Position numbers and translations under genes: made by a program. From contig CM068384.1 in NCBI GenBank assembly GCA_034770075.1, positions 91,166,720-91,230,719 of the forward strand: a stretch of DNA of 64,000 bases, written 5' to 3'. This document shows, in pieces, positions 30,621-42,851 of the stretch; position 1 is the stretch's first letter; each line of letters opens with the position of its first letter. The notes below the pieces were generated by a model. It was not told where the DNA came from and made no database searches. It was given only the letters and a program-made list of their open reading frames with translations. Origin of the DNA: Aralia elata. Lineage: Eukaryota > Streptophyta > Magnoliopsida > Apiales > Araliaceae.

Positions 30621-31359
30621 ATGTCGGATATTGGAGGATTCAGTCAGCCTAGGGAGATTGAGCCCCGAGTGGCTGGAAAGGAGGAGCCCCGTGATATCCA
30701 TGTTATCCGGGAGCAGTTGATACATAGAGAGCCATCTCCATTGATCACGGTTATGGGTCAGGAGTATGAGCCTGAGTCTGATCCAGAGGAGGATCATGAG
30801 GAGGTAGAGGCTGAGGAGGATGATAAGGATTCCGAGGAGGTACCCCTTACCTCTATCGATGCTGAGATGTACGATGCATTGTATGATCGTACCATAGAGT
30901 AGCAGGATAGAGTCAGAGACTTGGAGGGACTGGCAAATAGACGTTAGACCCTCATAGATTAGAAGAATGAGAAAATCGAGGATCTTGATATACGTCTTGG
31001 AGACGTAGAGTGGAAGTTAGTTCAGGCAGAAAGTCAAAAGAAAGATCTATTAGCTGAGAATGAGAAGATGAAACTTGAAATCAAGAAATTGAAGAATGAT
31101 CTGAGTGAGGAGACAGCAGAACGTGCTAGAGCAGAGGATGCTTGGGAATAACGCTCGACGTGCAGAGATTTTCGAAGAAGGCGAATGGGCAAAGAAGGAT
31201 AAGATTGAGGAGACAAACTACACGTTCCAGACAGCGATTGATAGGGCCCAGGATCGAGTTTTCCACTATCCAGTTCAGTTCAAGGACTTGCCATAGTACA
31301 TGTTGGATCGCAGGACAATGCTTCGTATCATGGAGGAAGAATGTAGGAAGACAGTTTGA
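30621..31359 (+). pseudogene. ORF0 of Tekay 2, broken
   Basis: ATG at 30621 directly follows TTTGTTGTCAG. The first 93 codons are open (MSDIGGF, then a strongly acidic part with EPESDPEEDHEE). TAG stops follow at 30900, 30945 and 30960; the same frame then gives a heptad-like helix (LLAENEKMKLEIKKLKNDL, near 31050-31100). A frameshift near 31140 moves the C-terminus to another frame, where DRVFHYPV and YMLDRRT match the end of ORF0 in Tekay 1. Order, position and the two end motifs are shared, which supports a real ancestral gene. Function unknown. Confidence 0.72.
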
Positions 31360-31672
31360 TGCCTTAGTAGGCCGTGATAGATACATTTTGAATTATGTGT
31401 AAATATTTATGGTAATTTATGATGTAAATTCCAGCGTGATTATACACAATGGAATATGACTATTTAATCCTAAAGATTGTTTGATCTTGGGATAGTTGAT
31501 GTAAATAGCAATGATGCTATCTTTCTATGTTTAAGACCTTTGAATTAATGAAACATCAGTTTTATTTGAAGATGTTATGTGTTAAATGTTTAACATGAAT
31601 TGTTTGAGTTAAATGTTGAACACTTAAGAAAATTGAGTGTTAATCTAATAAGCGCATATTCTTGAACAGAAA

Positions 31673-32713
31673 ATACCGCCGAGACGCCAACCACGTCAAC
31701 AAGCTCAGGAGAGCTCTACTAATAACAACAACGACGCCAATGGTAATCCTGTACAACAGTTGGTGAACTTTTTGGCTGGAGCACTTGCGAATCAGCCACA
31801 AGCTCCACCAGTGACGTCATTTAAAGATTTCAAAGCGGTAGGGCCGCCAGAATTTAGGGGTTCCCTGAACTCGATCGAAGCCCAAACCTGGGTGATGGAG
31901 ATGGAGAAAATATTTGACGTTGCTAGGGTTAGTGAGGACCAAAAGACTGCCTTTATAATGTTCATGCTTAAGTCAGAGGCCAGCAATTGGTGGCAAGCGA
32001 ATAAGGTTCGAGGAGGTCAGGGTGTAATCGCACGGGATAGATTTAAGGTGATGTTCTTTGAGATGTACTTCCCGACGAGCTCACATAACCAGATGGAGAT
32101 TCAATTTCTAGAGCTAAAACAGGGTACCATGACTGTACCGGAGTACGCGACGAAGTTTAATGAGTTGGCTAGGTTCGCATCTTACCAAGTGAATACGGAT
32201 GAGAGGAAGGCGAGGAGATTTGAACAAGGATTGAAGTCGTGGTTGTACAACAAGGTGTCAATGTTCCAGTTGAACACTTTTGCCGGAGTTTTGGAAAAGG
32301 CGATTATCGCCAAAGGTGGGAGTGATGCTCTGACTAAGTATAACCAGGAGCAGAAGAAGAAGAAAGGTGAGAATGAAAATAACAAAGCAGGTGGTAGTAA
32401 CAGTGGAGGTCACAACCAGAAGAGGAAGTGGAATGATAATGGATCTACTGGAAATCAGTAAGGAGGTCAGAAGAAGAAGGTAGAAGCATGTGTTACATGT
32501 GGAAAGACTCACGTGGGGATTTGTCTGAAGGGGAAGAGAGTTTGCTATAATTGCAACCAGGAGGGCCACATAGCGCCGAATTGTCCGAATCCAAAGAAGG
32601 GTGCTTGTTTCACATGCGGATCAAAGGATCATCTGGCTAAGGATTGTCCCAAGAAGGCAGCAGAAGGAGCAAGAACAGGAGGAACAAGGGGAACAGAGGT
32701 GGTAATACATTAA
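31673..32713 (+). pseudogene. gag of Tekay 2, start codon lost
   Basis: Aligning with Tekay 1 gag places the start at 31673, where the codon is ATA instead of ATG; it follows TTGAACAG. The frame is then open to a TAA at 32459. Gag domain: FKDFKAVGPPEFRG, WVMEMEKIF, NWWQANK, LELKQGTMTVPEY, FEQGLKSWL. After the stop the frame continues with CVTCGKTH and two CCHC knuckles CYNCNQEGHIAPNC (near 32545) and CFTCGSKDHLAKDC (near 32612). It ends at TAA 32711, just after a probable single-base indel that shifts the protease frame. Confidence 0.9.
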
Positions 32714-34620
32714 CTATAACCGGATCAGTACCAACAAACCGACCTACTGCTAGGACTTTCAACATGACCGTGTAAGATGCCGTGCAGTCTCGCGATGTGG
32801 TGTCAGGTATCATTCCGATCAATAATATAGATGCTTATGTATTGTTTGATTCGGGTGCTACTTGTTCATTTATATCCGATGATTTTGCTAAGAATTTAGA
32901 ATTTCCTAAGGAGGAATTAGATTACCCTTTGAACATAGAAATTGCGAATAGGGAAGTAATTCATGTTAGGTACGTACACAAGAACTGTAGAGTGAACATT
33001 AAGGGAAACGTGATGACAGTAGATCTGATCCCAATCAAACTTGGGGAATTTGACGTTATTTTGGGTATGGATTGGTTATTCAATTATGGAGCGATAATTG
33101 ATTGCCAAAAGAAACGTACTAACCTTATGACTCCGTCAAAGGTAGTATTTTACTGCAGCAAATCGCCTAGACAAGCGAGTTGTCTGACGATGATGCAGGC
33201 TAGGAAGTTGTTAAGACAAGGCTGTGTGGGATACTTAGCCTACATAGTTGGTACTCGAAAAGAGAGTCCGAAATTAGAAGAGATACCTGTTGTAAGGGAC
33301 TTTATAGACGTCTTCCCAGACAATTTGCCAGGACTTCCGCCAGACAGGAAAGTTGAGTTTGTAATCGATTTGGCGCCAGGAACTGCCCCGATATCGAAAG
33401 CTCCGTACCGTATGGCCCCAGTAGAGATGAAAGAATTGATGGTGCAACTACAAGAACTTTTAGATATGAAGTATATTCAGCCGAGCGTATCACCGTGGGG
33501 AACACCGGTATTGTTTGTTAAAAAGAAGACGGATCGATGCGACTTTGCATTGATTACAGGGAGTTGAACAAGGTCACGATTAAGAATACATACCCGTTGC
33601 CAAGAATCGACGACTTGTTTGATCAGTTGAAAGGAGCTAGATATTTCTCGAAGATAGATTTGAGGAGTGGGTATCATCAGTTGAAGGTAAGGAAGGAAGA
33701 TGTACCGAAGACAGCGTTCAGAACTCGTTATGGTTATTACGAGTTTCTGGTGATGTCATTTGGTCTAACGAATGCTCCTGCAGCATTCATGGACTTAATG
33801 AACAGGGTGTTTAAGCCATTTTTAGACAAGTTTGTAATAGTATTCATTGACGATATTCTAATTTATTCCAAAACCAAGGAAGAGCATGCAGAACATTTGA
33901 AGTTGACATTGGAAGCGTTAAGAAGAGAGAAGTTCTATGCTAAATTTTCGAAGTGTGAATTCTGGATAGAGCGAGTGCAATTTCTTGGACATGTGATTGA
34001 TGAGGATGGAATTTTGGTAGATCCGTCAAAGGTTGAAGCAGTGCTTAACTGGGATCAGCCGAAAACGCCATCGGAAGTAAGGAGTTTCCTCAGATTAGCA
34101 GGTTACTACAGGAGATTCATTCAGGATTTTTCCAAAATCGCGACTCCGTTAACGAATTTGACTAGGAAGACGGTGAAGTTCGTTTGGACGGAGAAGTGTG
34201 AGGAAAGTTTTTAAGAATTAAAGAAGAGGTTGAGTACGGCGCCTGTGTTGTCTCTACCGGATAACACAAGAAAATTTGTGGTGTATAGTGATGCGTCGCA
34301 TAAGGGACTAAGCTGTGTGCTTATTCAGAACGGTAAGGTCATTGCGTATGCGTCACGACAATTAAAAGACTATGAGAAGGGGTATCCTACCCATGACTTG
34401 GAATTGGTCGTGGTTGTGTTTGCTTTGAAGATATGGAGGCACTATCTTTACGAGGAGAAGTGTGAAATATATACATACCACAAGAGTCTGAAATATATTT
34501 TTACACAGAAGGATCTGAACATGCGTTAGAGGAGATGGTTGGAATTGATAAAAGATTACGACTGCGAGATTTTATACCATCCGGGTAAAGTGAACGTTGT
34601 GGCCGACGCCTTAAGCAGAA
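32714..34620 (+). pseudogene. protease, reverse transcriptase and RNase H of Tekay 2
   Basis: Protease keeps its active site FDSGATC (near 32845-32866) and GEFDVILGMDWL. RT follows with KAPYRMAPVEMKEL; a one-base loss in the KKKDG stretch near 33527 shifts the frame, after which LCIDYRELNKVT, FSKIDLRSGYHQL, MSFGLTNAPAAF and FIDDILIYS (near 33843) are intact. A TAA at 34212 precedes RNase H. RNase H has VVYSDASHKGL but reads YTYHKSL where the catalytic motif is YTDHKSL, so a catalytic Asp is Tyr. TAG at 34527 fits CAG to TAG. It ends at ILYHPGKVNVVADALSR. Confidence 0.92.
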
Positions 34621-36178
34621 AAGGACGGGAGAAATTATTTATGATTACCGCTCAAGAGGAGCTAATTACAGCAATGGCGAAACTGGAGTTGGAGATGAAA
34701 TTTCCAGAAGAGTGTGAAGCAAAATTATTTCAGTTGAGAATCGATTCAACTTTGGTGGATAAGGTTAAGGAAATACAAAATCAGGATGAAGAATGTGAGA
34801 GAATCAGGAAAAGAATATCTGGAGGTGACGAAATGAAATTCAAGCTGGATAACGACGGAGTATTAAGATTTGAGGGAAGAATTTGGGTTCCGCCAGTACA
34901 AGAGGTTAAGGAGGAAATTTTGAGCGAGGCTCATAATTCAAGATATTCGATTCATCCAGGTAGTACGAAGATGTACCAAGATCTCCGACAGTATTTTTGG
35001 TGGCCGAATATGAAAAGAGACGTTGCTGATTGTGTAGCAAAGTGTTTGACATGTCAGAAAGTTAAAGCAGAACATCAGAGGCCAAGTGGGCTATTACAAC
35101 CGTTAGAAATCCCAGAATGGAAATGGGAACACATCACCATGGATTTCATAGTAGGTTTCCGACGACTCAGAAAGGTTTTGACGCAGTACGGGTTATCGTA
35201 GATCGACTGACGAAATCAGCACATTTTCTACCGATCAAGATCAGATTCAACCTAGATCAATTGGCTAAGTTGTATATGAAGGAGATTGTTTCGAGGCACG
35301 GTGTTCCAATATCTATTGTCTCAGATAGGGATCTGCGCTTCACATCGAACTTTTGGAAACGACTACAAGAATGCTTGGGAACGCAGTTACGTATGAGTAC
35401 GGCATATCATCCACAGACCAACGGACAGAGCAAAAGAACGATTCAGACATTGAAAAATATGTTACAAGCTTGCATTATGGACTTCAAAGGAAATTGGGAT
35501 GATCATCTACTATTGGTGGAATTTACTTACAACAATAGTTACCACGCAAGTATTGGCATGCCGCCTTACGAAGCGTTGTATGGCAGAAAGTGCAGAACTC
35601 CATTATGCTGGGATGAAGTTGGCGAACGTCAATTGCTCGGACCAGAACTGGTACAACAGACCGCAGAAATCGTCAAAGTGATCAGGGCAAGATTGATAGC
35701 AGCTCAGGATAGACAGAAGAAGTACGCCGATCAACATCGTAAGAATCGGGAGTTTGAGTCTGGTAGCTATGTTTTCTTGAAAGTATCTCCCTGGAAAGGG
35801 AAGATTCGTTTTGGTAAGAAGGGAAAACTGAGCTCGAGGTTCATTGGACCCTTTGAAATATTAAGAAGAGTTGGTGAGGTCGCATATGAGGTAGCTTTAC
35901 CTCCAGTGGTGGAACACATTCACAATGTCTTTCATGTCTCCGTGTTACGACCATACAAACCCGACTACAAACATGTCATAGAGTATGAACCCCTGCAAGT
36001 TGAGAAAGATTTATTTTATGAAGAAGAGCCTGTTCAGATAGTTGACAGGAAAGAGCAAGTGCTACGAAACAAAATTATACCATCTGTTAAGGTGATCTGG
36101 AGGAACCACAACGCTGAAGAAGCTACGTGGGAACTCGAAGATAAGATGATGAGAAATTATCCACAGTTGTTTACTTAA
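34621..36178 (+). pseudogene. integrase with chromodomain, Tekay 2
   Basis: HHCC region (SRYSIHPGS, then CVAKCLTCQ) and the first catalytic Asp (TMDFIVGF, near 35140) are intact. A frameshift near 35155 moves the rest into another frame. The second Asp (SIVSDRD) is present, but the catalytic Glu position reads GQSKRTIQ near 35430, Lys for Glu, so the enzyme would be inactive. The GPF module (RFIGPFEILRRVGE) and chromodomain-like end (KVIWRNHN...ATWELE) follow, open to TAA at 36176. The last 350 codons have no stop. Confidence 0.92.
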
Positions 36179-36190
36179 TTTACGTGTAGC

Positions 36191-36286
36191 GATTCTGGGG
36201 ACAGAATCTTTGTAGGGGGAGAATGTAACGAGACGAATTAATTGAGTCGTGATTTTGGGGACAGAATCCTTTTAAGGGGGGAAAGA
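36191..36286 (+). promoter_or_regulatory. duplicated polypurine tract and LTR-start module, Tekay 2
   Basis: GATTCTGGGGACAGAAT (36191) and GATTTTGGGGACAGAAT (36251) start two similar 60-bp units. The first has TAGGGGGAGAA followed by TGTAACGAGACG; the second has AAGGGGGGAAAGA followed by TGTGACGAACG, the actual LTR start. Both LTRs of the element begin with the second type. Confidence 0.85.
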
Positions 36287-39022
36287 TGTGACGAACGAGA
36301 ATTTTGTAATTTAATTTAAATATTTATTGGATTAAATAAATATTTTTCGATGATTTGATTGTTGAATTAATTGATTAATTAATGAAATTGTGGTAGATTA
36401 ATTTAATTATATGTGTTACATTAATTAAATTAATGTGGAGAATTTTTATATTTAAAGTATGCGTTTAATTGAATTTATTTGATTAAATAAATTATTTAAA
36501 TAAGTATAATGTTATTTCTAATTAATTTAATTGTTAATTAGAGATTTAATAATTTGTCATTATTAATAAAGGAAAATTTTATTTATGTGACTATGTGATT
36601 TAATGTAGAATTTTTCTATTTTATTTAATTGATTTAAATGAGATTATTTAATTAATTTAATATGTGACATGAACTATATAATAAGTAAGTTATTAAAATA
36701 AATTAGAAGGAAGAATAAATGGGTAGTCAAACATGGCCTTAGTGGGAGTTGGTGCCAGTTATTAAACTGACACCATGTTATGCCATTTAACTTTCATGTA
36801 TTATTATTATACCGGTCATTGTTCATCAACTTCTAAGAGTTAACATAGAGAGAAAAGAGAGAGATTTGAGAGATTTAGAGAAGGGAAGAAGAAATTGGTT
36901 CAATTGTTGCTTAATCTAGACTACTAATCAAGGTAAATTCCTTAAATTCAACCTTGATTCATGTTCTTTCAAGTTTTATTCCATGAACGTACACTGTGTT
37001 TTCTGTAAAGTAAATTATATGGCTAAATCCTTAATAAATGGATGTTAGATGTTTGTAAGCATGCATAAATGTGTTTAATATGATTTATATGTGATTTAGA
37101 GTAACCAAAATTCATGGAATGATTTTTTTATTAAAGTTCTGAAATTTACAGAAGAATAGTGTTTAAATATGAACTGTATGTATGAAATTGATGTCTGTGT
37201 TGCTATTAATCGGTTAAATTGATGATTAATTATGTTTATGCATGTAAAAATGAAGAAAACAAGAGTTTAACAGATTAATTTGGTTAATAAACGAATTCAC
37301 AGTGAGTAATTGTGTTAACTGTATCAATATGTAAATACAGAACATGAACAGTGGATTTTTAGCCTTTAGTTAATTTGTTTAGGTTGTCTGTAATGTTAAA
37401 ATCACTGTGTTTATTATGGATTTTGATTTCATAACATATATGATGAATGGGTAGTAATTTAATCGGTTAATTATGAAAACTTTGGCCAAATTTGGCATTT
37501 TTCTATGTTCTTCGCGAATTGCAGGAAGTAAGTTTCAGGTCCACCGCCCCGGCGGTAGAAATGAACAACATTTCTCGCCCCGGCGGTAGAAATGAACTAC
37601 ATTTCCCGCCCCGACGGTAGTCTCGCCTCGGCGGTAAGCTCGCCCCGGCGAGGATTTTGTGAAGAAACCCACCGCCTCGGCGGTGGAGCAAAAAAAAAGT
37701 AAAAAGAAGAGAGTAAAAATTTTATTCTTTCTTTGTGATCATGTTATGTTATCGTAGACTTATCTAAAGCTTAGGCTAACATATTAATGGTAGTATTAAA
37801 TGAAATTAGATGAGAATGAGTCCTGAAGTGTTTATAATACTGTAACTAATTATTGTTACTGTTTTATAAACAGAATGTATAGGTTGATTAGAGAACGTGA
37901 GTCTTAAATTTATAGTCTATGCACGAGGCAAGTATCTTATCCTTACTTTTACGTTTACGCAAGTTTTCTACCTTGATCTATTATTTCGTTGAAAGCAAGC
38001 TACCTAATACTACTTTGATTTCAATTACGCAAGTTCCTAAATTTCATTATCTTAGAATGCAAGCTTCATAATGCTAATACTTACTTGAGCAAGTTATTAT
38101 TCCTATTTCAGTCAATTTCATGAATTCAATGAGAAGTTCAATCTTCCTTTTTGTAATACTTCAGTTATACAGAATTTACCCAATCGTACTTTTTGCGAGA
38201 TTTAGTCTTTGATTCTCGAATATTTATTACATTTTATTGAACCTTGATTGACTAGCGAAACCTTATTGATTCGACTAGTCCATAGTTGATGAGCGTTCTA
38301 AATTCTAGAAACGTTATTGAAGTAAATCCAAACCAAACTTCCTTTGGTGCGGACTCCTATGTCAAACTGCGATGAACAACCCTTATACAGGGAATTTTAT
38401 TTACGCGTTAGCGCTAAGATATTGTGCACATACATGGTACAAAGGGTTGATCCCCCTGAGTACGAGAAGTAAGGTCCATATAGTCTTACGACTGTTAAAG
38501 GTTTAAAGTAGAAATACTTGATAACCTGGGACATAGTTCGTGGTCTTAAGACCATCAGATATTTTTTTGAATATTGTCTTATATTCTTGACTCAAAAGCT
38601 GAATCTTCGATTATTCAATATCCATTGATTATTTCGCATATTATTATTATTGTTGTTGTTGTACTTGCTGGGCAATCATTGTTCACCCTTGCATAATAAC
38701 ATTGCAGCTAAGGTTGAAAGAACTGATGAGCCATCCACTAGTAAGGGCAAAGGAAAGGCAAACAAGTGATGAAGACTTGTTTTATTTGTTTAAACAATGT
38801 TTATGTAATAGACTTGATTACGTTTTCCGTATTGATGTTATGTTAAGGTTAGATGACCTGGGATTTGTTTATTAATGATGTTGTAACCCTTAATGGGAGA
38901 TTCCTATTTTTATTAAGAGTTTTCATTTATATTTGAATGGGTAGTTAGATGTGATGTGATGTATTTGGATAGTGAACACCAAATCCTGAGGAAACAAAGT
39001 ACTCGAATTTGGGGGTGTCACA
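36287..39022 (+). repeat. 3' LTR of Tekay 2
   Basis: 2,736 bp, TGTGACGAACG to GGGGGTGTCACA, closely matching the 5' LTR in order and length. GC hairpin array at 37540-37690. Followed by target copy TTCTA. Confidence 0.95.
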
Positions 39023-39027
39023 TTCTA

Positions 39028-40534
39028 TCTCTATAGAAATTGCAAGTACTCTTCACAATCTAATGCAAGAGTGTGTAACCCTAATCTATGATAAGACTTC
39101 TCTTATTTATAGATGTAGGAAAACCCTTCCCTAAACTATTTAGGATTAAAGTTTCTATTATAATAAAACCCCTTTAATTAATTATGCTCCTAATCTAATT
39201 AGGAATTCATGAGAGAGTACTTCTATTAATTAATTCTCAATCCCTATAAGGAATTAAATAATAGTAATAGTAATAATAATAATAAGACTCCTCTTATTAA
39301 TTTATATTTAATATCTCCAAAATATTAAATAATAAATATTAAGCTATTTAATTTATTCTATCTCCATAGACTAAATTAAATACACTTAACTTATTATTAT
39401 AATTATGTCATTTACTTCTTAAATAAATATTTTTCTTTTGCGGTGTGACCCTTTAGGTTCTCCATATTAAACCGGTTGTGAATAAATCAATTAAAATAAT
39501 TCTAATTATATTTAAATAAATAAATTAAACTATTTAATTCATTTAAATAAATAATATTTATTCTACAATAAGGGTAAACCCCTTAGCGATCAATGACTTT
39601 CCAGATAATATAGATTTCAACATTAATCACAAAAGAACCTTTCAGTGCATAGTTACAATTCAATCCTTCTACCATACAATGTCCCAATTAAATGTAAGAC
39701 ATGGAATTACTGTCAAGTCTTACTTTATTTAATTATATGTATTTCGATTCCCAAATGCACAACTCTAAATAATGTAAATTAGAAACTCCTTTCTAATTTT
39801 ATTCTGCCTTGGCCAAAGACTACTAAGTTATCATTTATCAAATCACATAGGACATTCACATCTTTTACTAGACGAGGTAGATTCTTTGTTGATCATTCAC
39901 CTATCTCTATGTACAACTAATTATACCAAATCATACCCTTTGTTATACCCTAAAGGTCTTAAGGGACATGTCAAAGTATAACTCATCATACAAAGATACT
40001 ATGATGATCTCAAGTCCAAGGATCACTTGTACTACTATCACTAGAGGAATTCCTATTGTCAGGCGAGTAAAACTCCATTAGGTATTCCTTAGCGAGCCAC
40101 GTTCAGTGAACTTATTTTCTAATAAGCACCTACATACTTGCTTTAGTGTCTCTACACAAATGATTATGAGATCAAACATCCTCTTCCTAAGAGCAAGCAA
40201 CATATGTACTAATCTATCCGGATTCACTAATCCCCTTTTTAGTAATCCAACGATTAGGAACGATTTTAGTTTGTGAGCTATCTTGAATTTAGATCTCATT
40301 AGCATGATCACCATCATGATTCTAAAAGCATTGCTCAAAACTATGGGTTTATCACATTTAATATAACAACACCATGTAGATAATATAAAATGCCTTTTAA
40401 GAAAATCAATTCTTTTATTAATAAATGAATAAGATTACAAAGTTTATGCTACATCATATCAAATATGATTGGCTTGTGTGCATACTACTTTCAGCTTACA
40501 TACGTGCTTTATGACACTTTAAACTTGAAATATC
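39028..40534 (-). other. right part of the unassigned minus-oriented LTR-like sequence
   Basis: AT-rich, no supported coding region. On the minus strand a TATAAATA (39104-39111) is followed by AAGAGAAGTC and leader-like sequence continuing into 27647, which fits an LTR in minus orientation cut by Tekay 2. The minus strand near 39800 has TCTTTGGCCAAGGCAG and near 40080 a short open frame with no known domain. Family not assigned. Confidence 0.45.
39104..39111 (-). promoter_or_regulatory. putative TATA box, minus strand
   Basis: TATAAATA read on the minus strand in the unassigned LTR-like sequence. Confidence 0.4.
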
Positions 40535-41340
40535 ATAAATTTAACTTATAAAAAGATTTGCTCAAAAACACACGAAGAACGGAAAAATCGTACATAATAA
40601 CGACTTGTGTTTTTGAGCTTTTCTACTATACTAACAGAAAATCGAACATAATAACGACGTGCTCAAGAACATATGAAGAAACACGGAGAACAAAAAAATC
40701 GCACATGGTAACGACTTATGTTCTTGAAATTTTCGACAATAAAATAAAAGAAAATTGAACATAACAACGACTAGGGATTTTACCTCTTGTAGTTGCAAGC
40801 TTTAAGTATTTCTTTGCAACTTTAATACTTAAAATATATATCTAGAGAGTAATTTTGCTCTTTGAAAATGGTGAGAAAAATGAAGAACTAAGCTTGCTAT
40901 TTATAGGAAAACTAAAGTTTCATTAATCGCATTTTTACCCCAGCTTATTACACTTTAGTCCATCAAGCGACATCATCATGACATCATGATGACATCTGTG
41001 TGCTTCTTTGAGCCTTATGTCATGCCACATCATGCTTACATCATCTTTTACTATGATTGGTCAAAAACATTTCACTTGGATTCCCAGTTACATATTAGTA
41101 TATACTTCGTATAATATTCGTAATCTACTCGTATTAATCTCATATTCTACCGGATAATATTTTGTATTATACTCGTATTTATTCTTGTATTTTATCGTAT
41201 ACTATTTCGTATTATACGCGTAATTATTCTTGCATTTTATTGTATAATCTTTCGTATCATACGCGTGAATATTGTTTTTACGTCTTTTCTCGAACAAAAT
41301 TTCATTTTCCTCTACGAAATCCAAATTCGAAATTTCTAAG
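40535..41340 (-). repeat. Tekay-like LTR remnant, minus strand, with tandem repeats
   Basis: The stretch around 40775-40980 (CCTCTTGTAGTTGCAAGC, GTAATTTTGCTC, AGCTTGCTATTTATAGGAAAAC, CAGCTTATTACACTTTAG) matches the reverse LTR at 26300-26525. A TATA box lies at 40898-40905 on the minus strand. On one side is a repeat with ATAACGAC(T/G)TG and GCTCAA(A/G)AACA (40557-40770, about three units); on the other a repeat of about 55 bp built on TCGTATTATACGCGTAATTA (41100-41270). Both ends are uncertain. Confidence 0.65.
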
Positions 41341-42003
41341 CCGTAATACGAACCAACGCCGATAGTCCGACGGGTGGTGGACATGATAACAGGTGGTTCA
41401 ATTGGGAAGGTAGCCGGAAAGAACAGGCTAGGGGTGTTGGATTCGATACTGATGGTGACTGAACAACCTGCTAGGAGGGAATGACCATACCCAGTACAGT
41501 AATATCGTTCACCGATGAGGATTACCCATCGGAACCTATTGAGCGACATGATGGATAACGGATCCTCTGTCGACATATTATATGCCCATGCTTACTAGAG
41601 TCTTGATTTGGAAGGGAGAAAGATGGAGGTCGGGCAGGAGCCTTTGTTGTACGGGTTCAGTAACGATCCAATTCGGGTAGTAGGGACTATTGAGTTGTCA
41701 GTCATCTTTGGGGTGGCTGCTCAACAGGTGGAAGTCAATATCAGGTTTTTTGTCAGGCATGTGGATTTTGCTTATAATGTTATTCTGGGACAATCGACAT
41801 TGAAGGCACTGCAGGCGGTAACTTTTATTACTCACTTCAAAATGAAGTTTTCTATGCCGAACGGAGTTGGCGGGGTTAAAGGAGATCTAGATATAGCTCG
41901 GAGGTGCTACAGGAATTCACTGATATCTTCGGCAGTCGGAAGGTGTAAACAGAGACAAATAATGGCGATCGAGGTGGAATCGTTTACCGAAGGAAGCACA
42001 TAA
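41340..42003 (+). pseudogene. Tat protease, plus-strand copy
   Basis: The active site is DNGSS (near 41552) followed by VDILYAHAY and a TAG that the minus copy also has at the matching codon. The following frame gives EVGQEPLLYGFSNDP, VIFGV and YNVILGQSTLKAL, as in Tat retropepsins, with a TAA at 42001. Upstream of 41540 the frame is degenerate. Confidence 0.8.
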
Positions 42004-42851
42004 TCTCTCGCTCTACCAGCCGAAGAGACTGAAGGTATTGAGTTGATCCCGGGGAAGAAGGTGACGATAAAGATTTGATCGGGTCTTTAGGAGCCTTTTC
42101 GAACAGGGTTGATCGAATTGCTTCAGGTATACGCATATATCTTTGCTTGGGAGCCCAGTGATATACCCGGGATTGACGAGAAAGTTGTTGTGCACAAACT
42201 GAATGTAGACCTTGCTAGGAAACCAGTTCGACAGAAGAGGAGGATCTTTACCCCGGAGCGGCAAAAGATTATCGATGAGGAGGTAGCCAAGTTATTAGCG
42301 GTCGATCTTATATTTAAGATCGATTATCCCGAGTGGTTGGAGAACGTGGTGTTGGTTCGGAACCAGAATGGGAAGTGGATGATCAGTATTGATTATACCG
42401 ATTTAAACAAGGCGTATCCGAAAGAGTTTTACCCATCCCCACATATTGACCAGTTGATTGATGCCACATCCGGGTATGCGTTGTTGAGCTTTATGGATGC
42501 CTTTTCGGGGTATAATCAGATTTCGATGCACAAAGAGAATATCCCGAAGACGGTTTTTATAACACATCGAGCAATCTACGCTTACAGAAAAATGACTTTC
42601 AGGCTACTGAATGCTAATGCAACCTACCAGAGAATGATGAACTACATATTTCGAAAGCAGTTGGGCCGAAGCATGTTAGTTTATATGGACGACATGATCG
42701 TCAAAAGTTTATATGTTCGAGAGCATCTAGATGACCTGGAGAACTGCTTTCAGACTATTCGAGATCATAACATCTGCCTTAACCCGACCAAATGCACCTT
42801 CGGTCTGGGTTCAGGCAAGTTCCTTAGTTATCTGGTAAACAAAAAGGAATA
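42004..42851 (+). pseudogene. Tat reverse transcriptase, plus-strand copy
   Basis: Two stops near 42076-42090, then an open frame of 247 codons: FAWEPSDIPGID, YPEWLENVVLVRNQNGKW, FMDAFSGYNQI and the active site YMDDMIVKS (42682-42708), which is intact, unlike the minus copy. Ends at TAG 42850, where the minus-strand copy has Gly. Confidence 0.9.

Larger units (their letters stand above)
27648..39022 (+). mobile_element. Tekay/Del-type chromovirus 2, complete but decayed
   Basis: 11,375 bp flanked by TTCTA (27643-27647 and 39023-39027). It has two 2.7 kb LTRs, a tRNA-iMet primer site, ORF0, gag, protease, RT, RNase H, integrase with chromodomain, and a duplicated polypurine tract. The LTRs remain very similar, with scattered substitutions and a 16-bp indel in the GC array. 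Coding decay includes a lost gag start codon, three frameshifts, several stops and two catalytic-residue changes, so it is not autonomous. Confidence 0.94.

Noticed and set aside
40078..40338. 86-codon minus-strand open frame as a possible host gene
   Set aside because: No recognisable domain and it lies in LTR-like AT-rich sequence.
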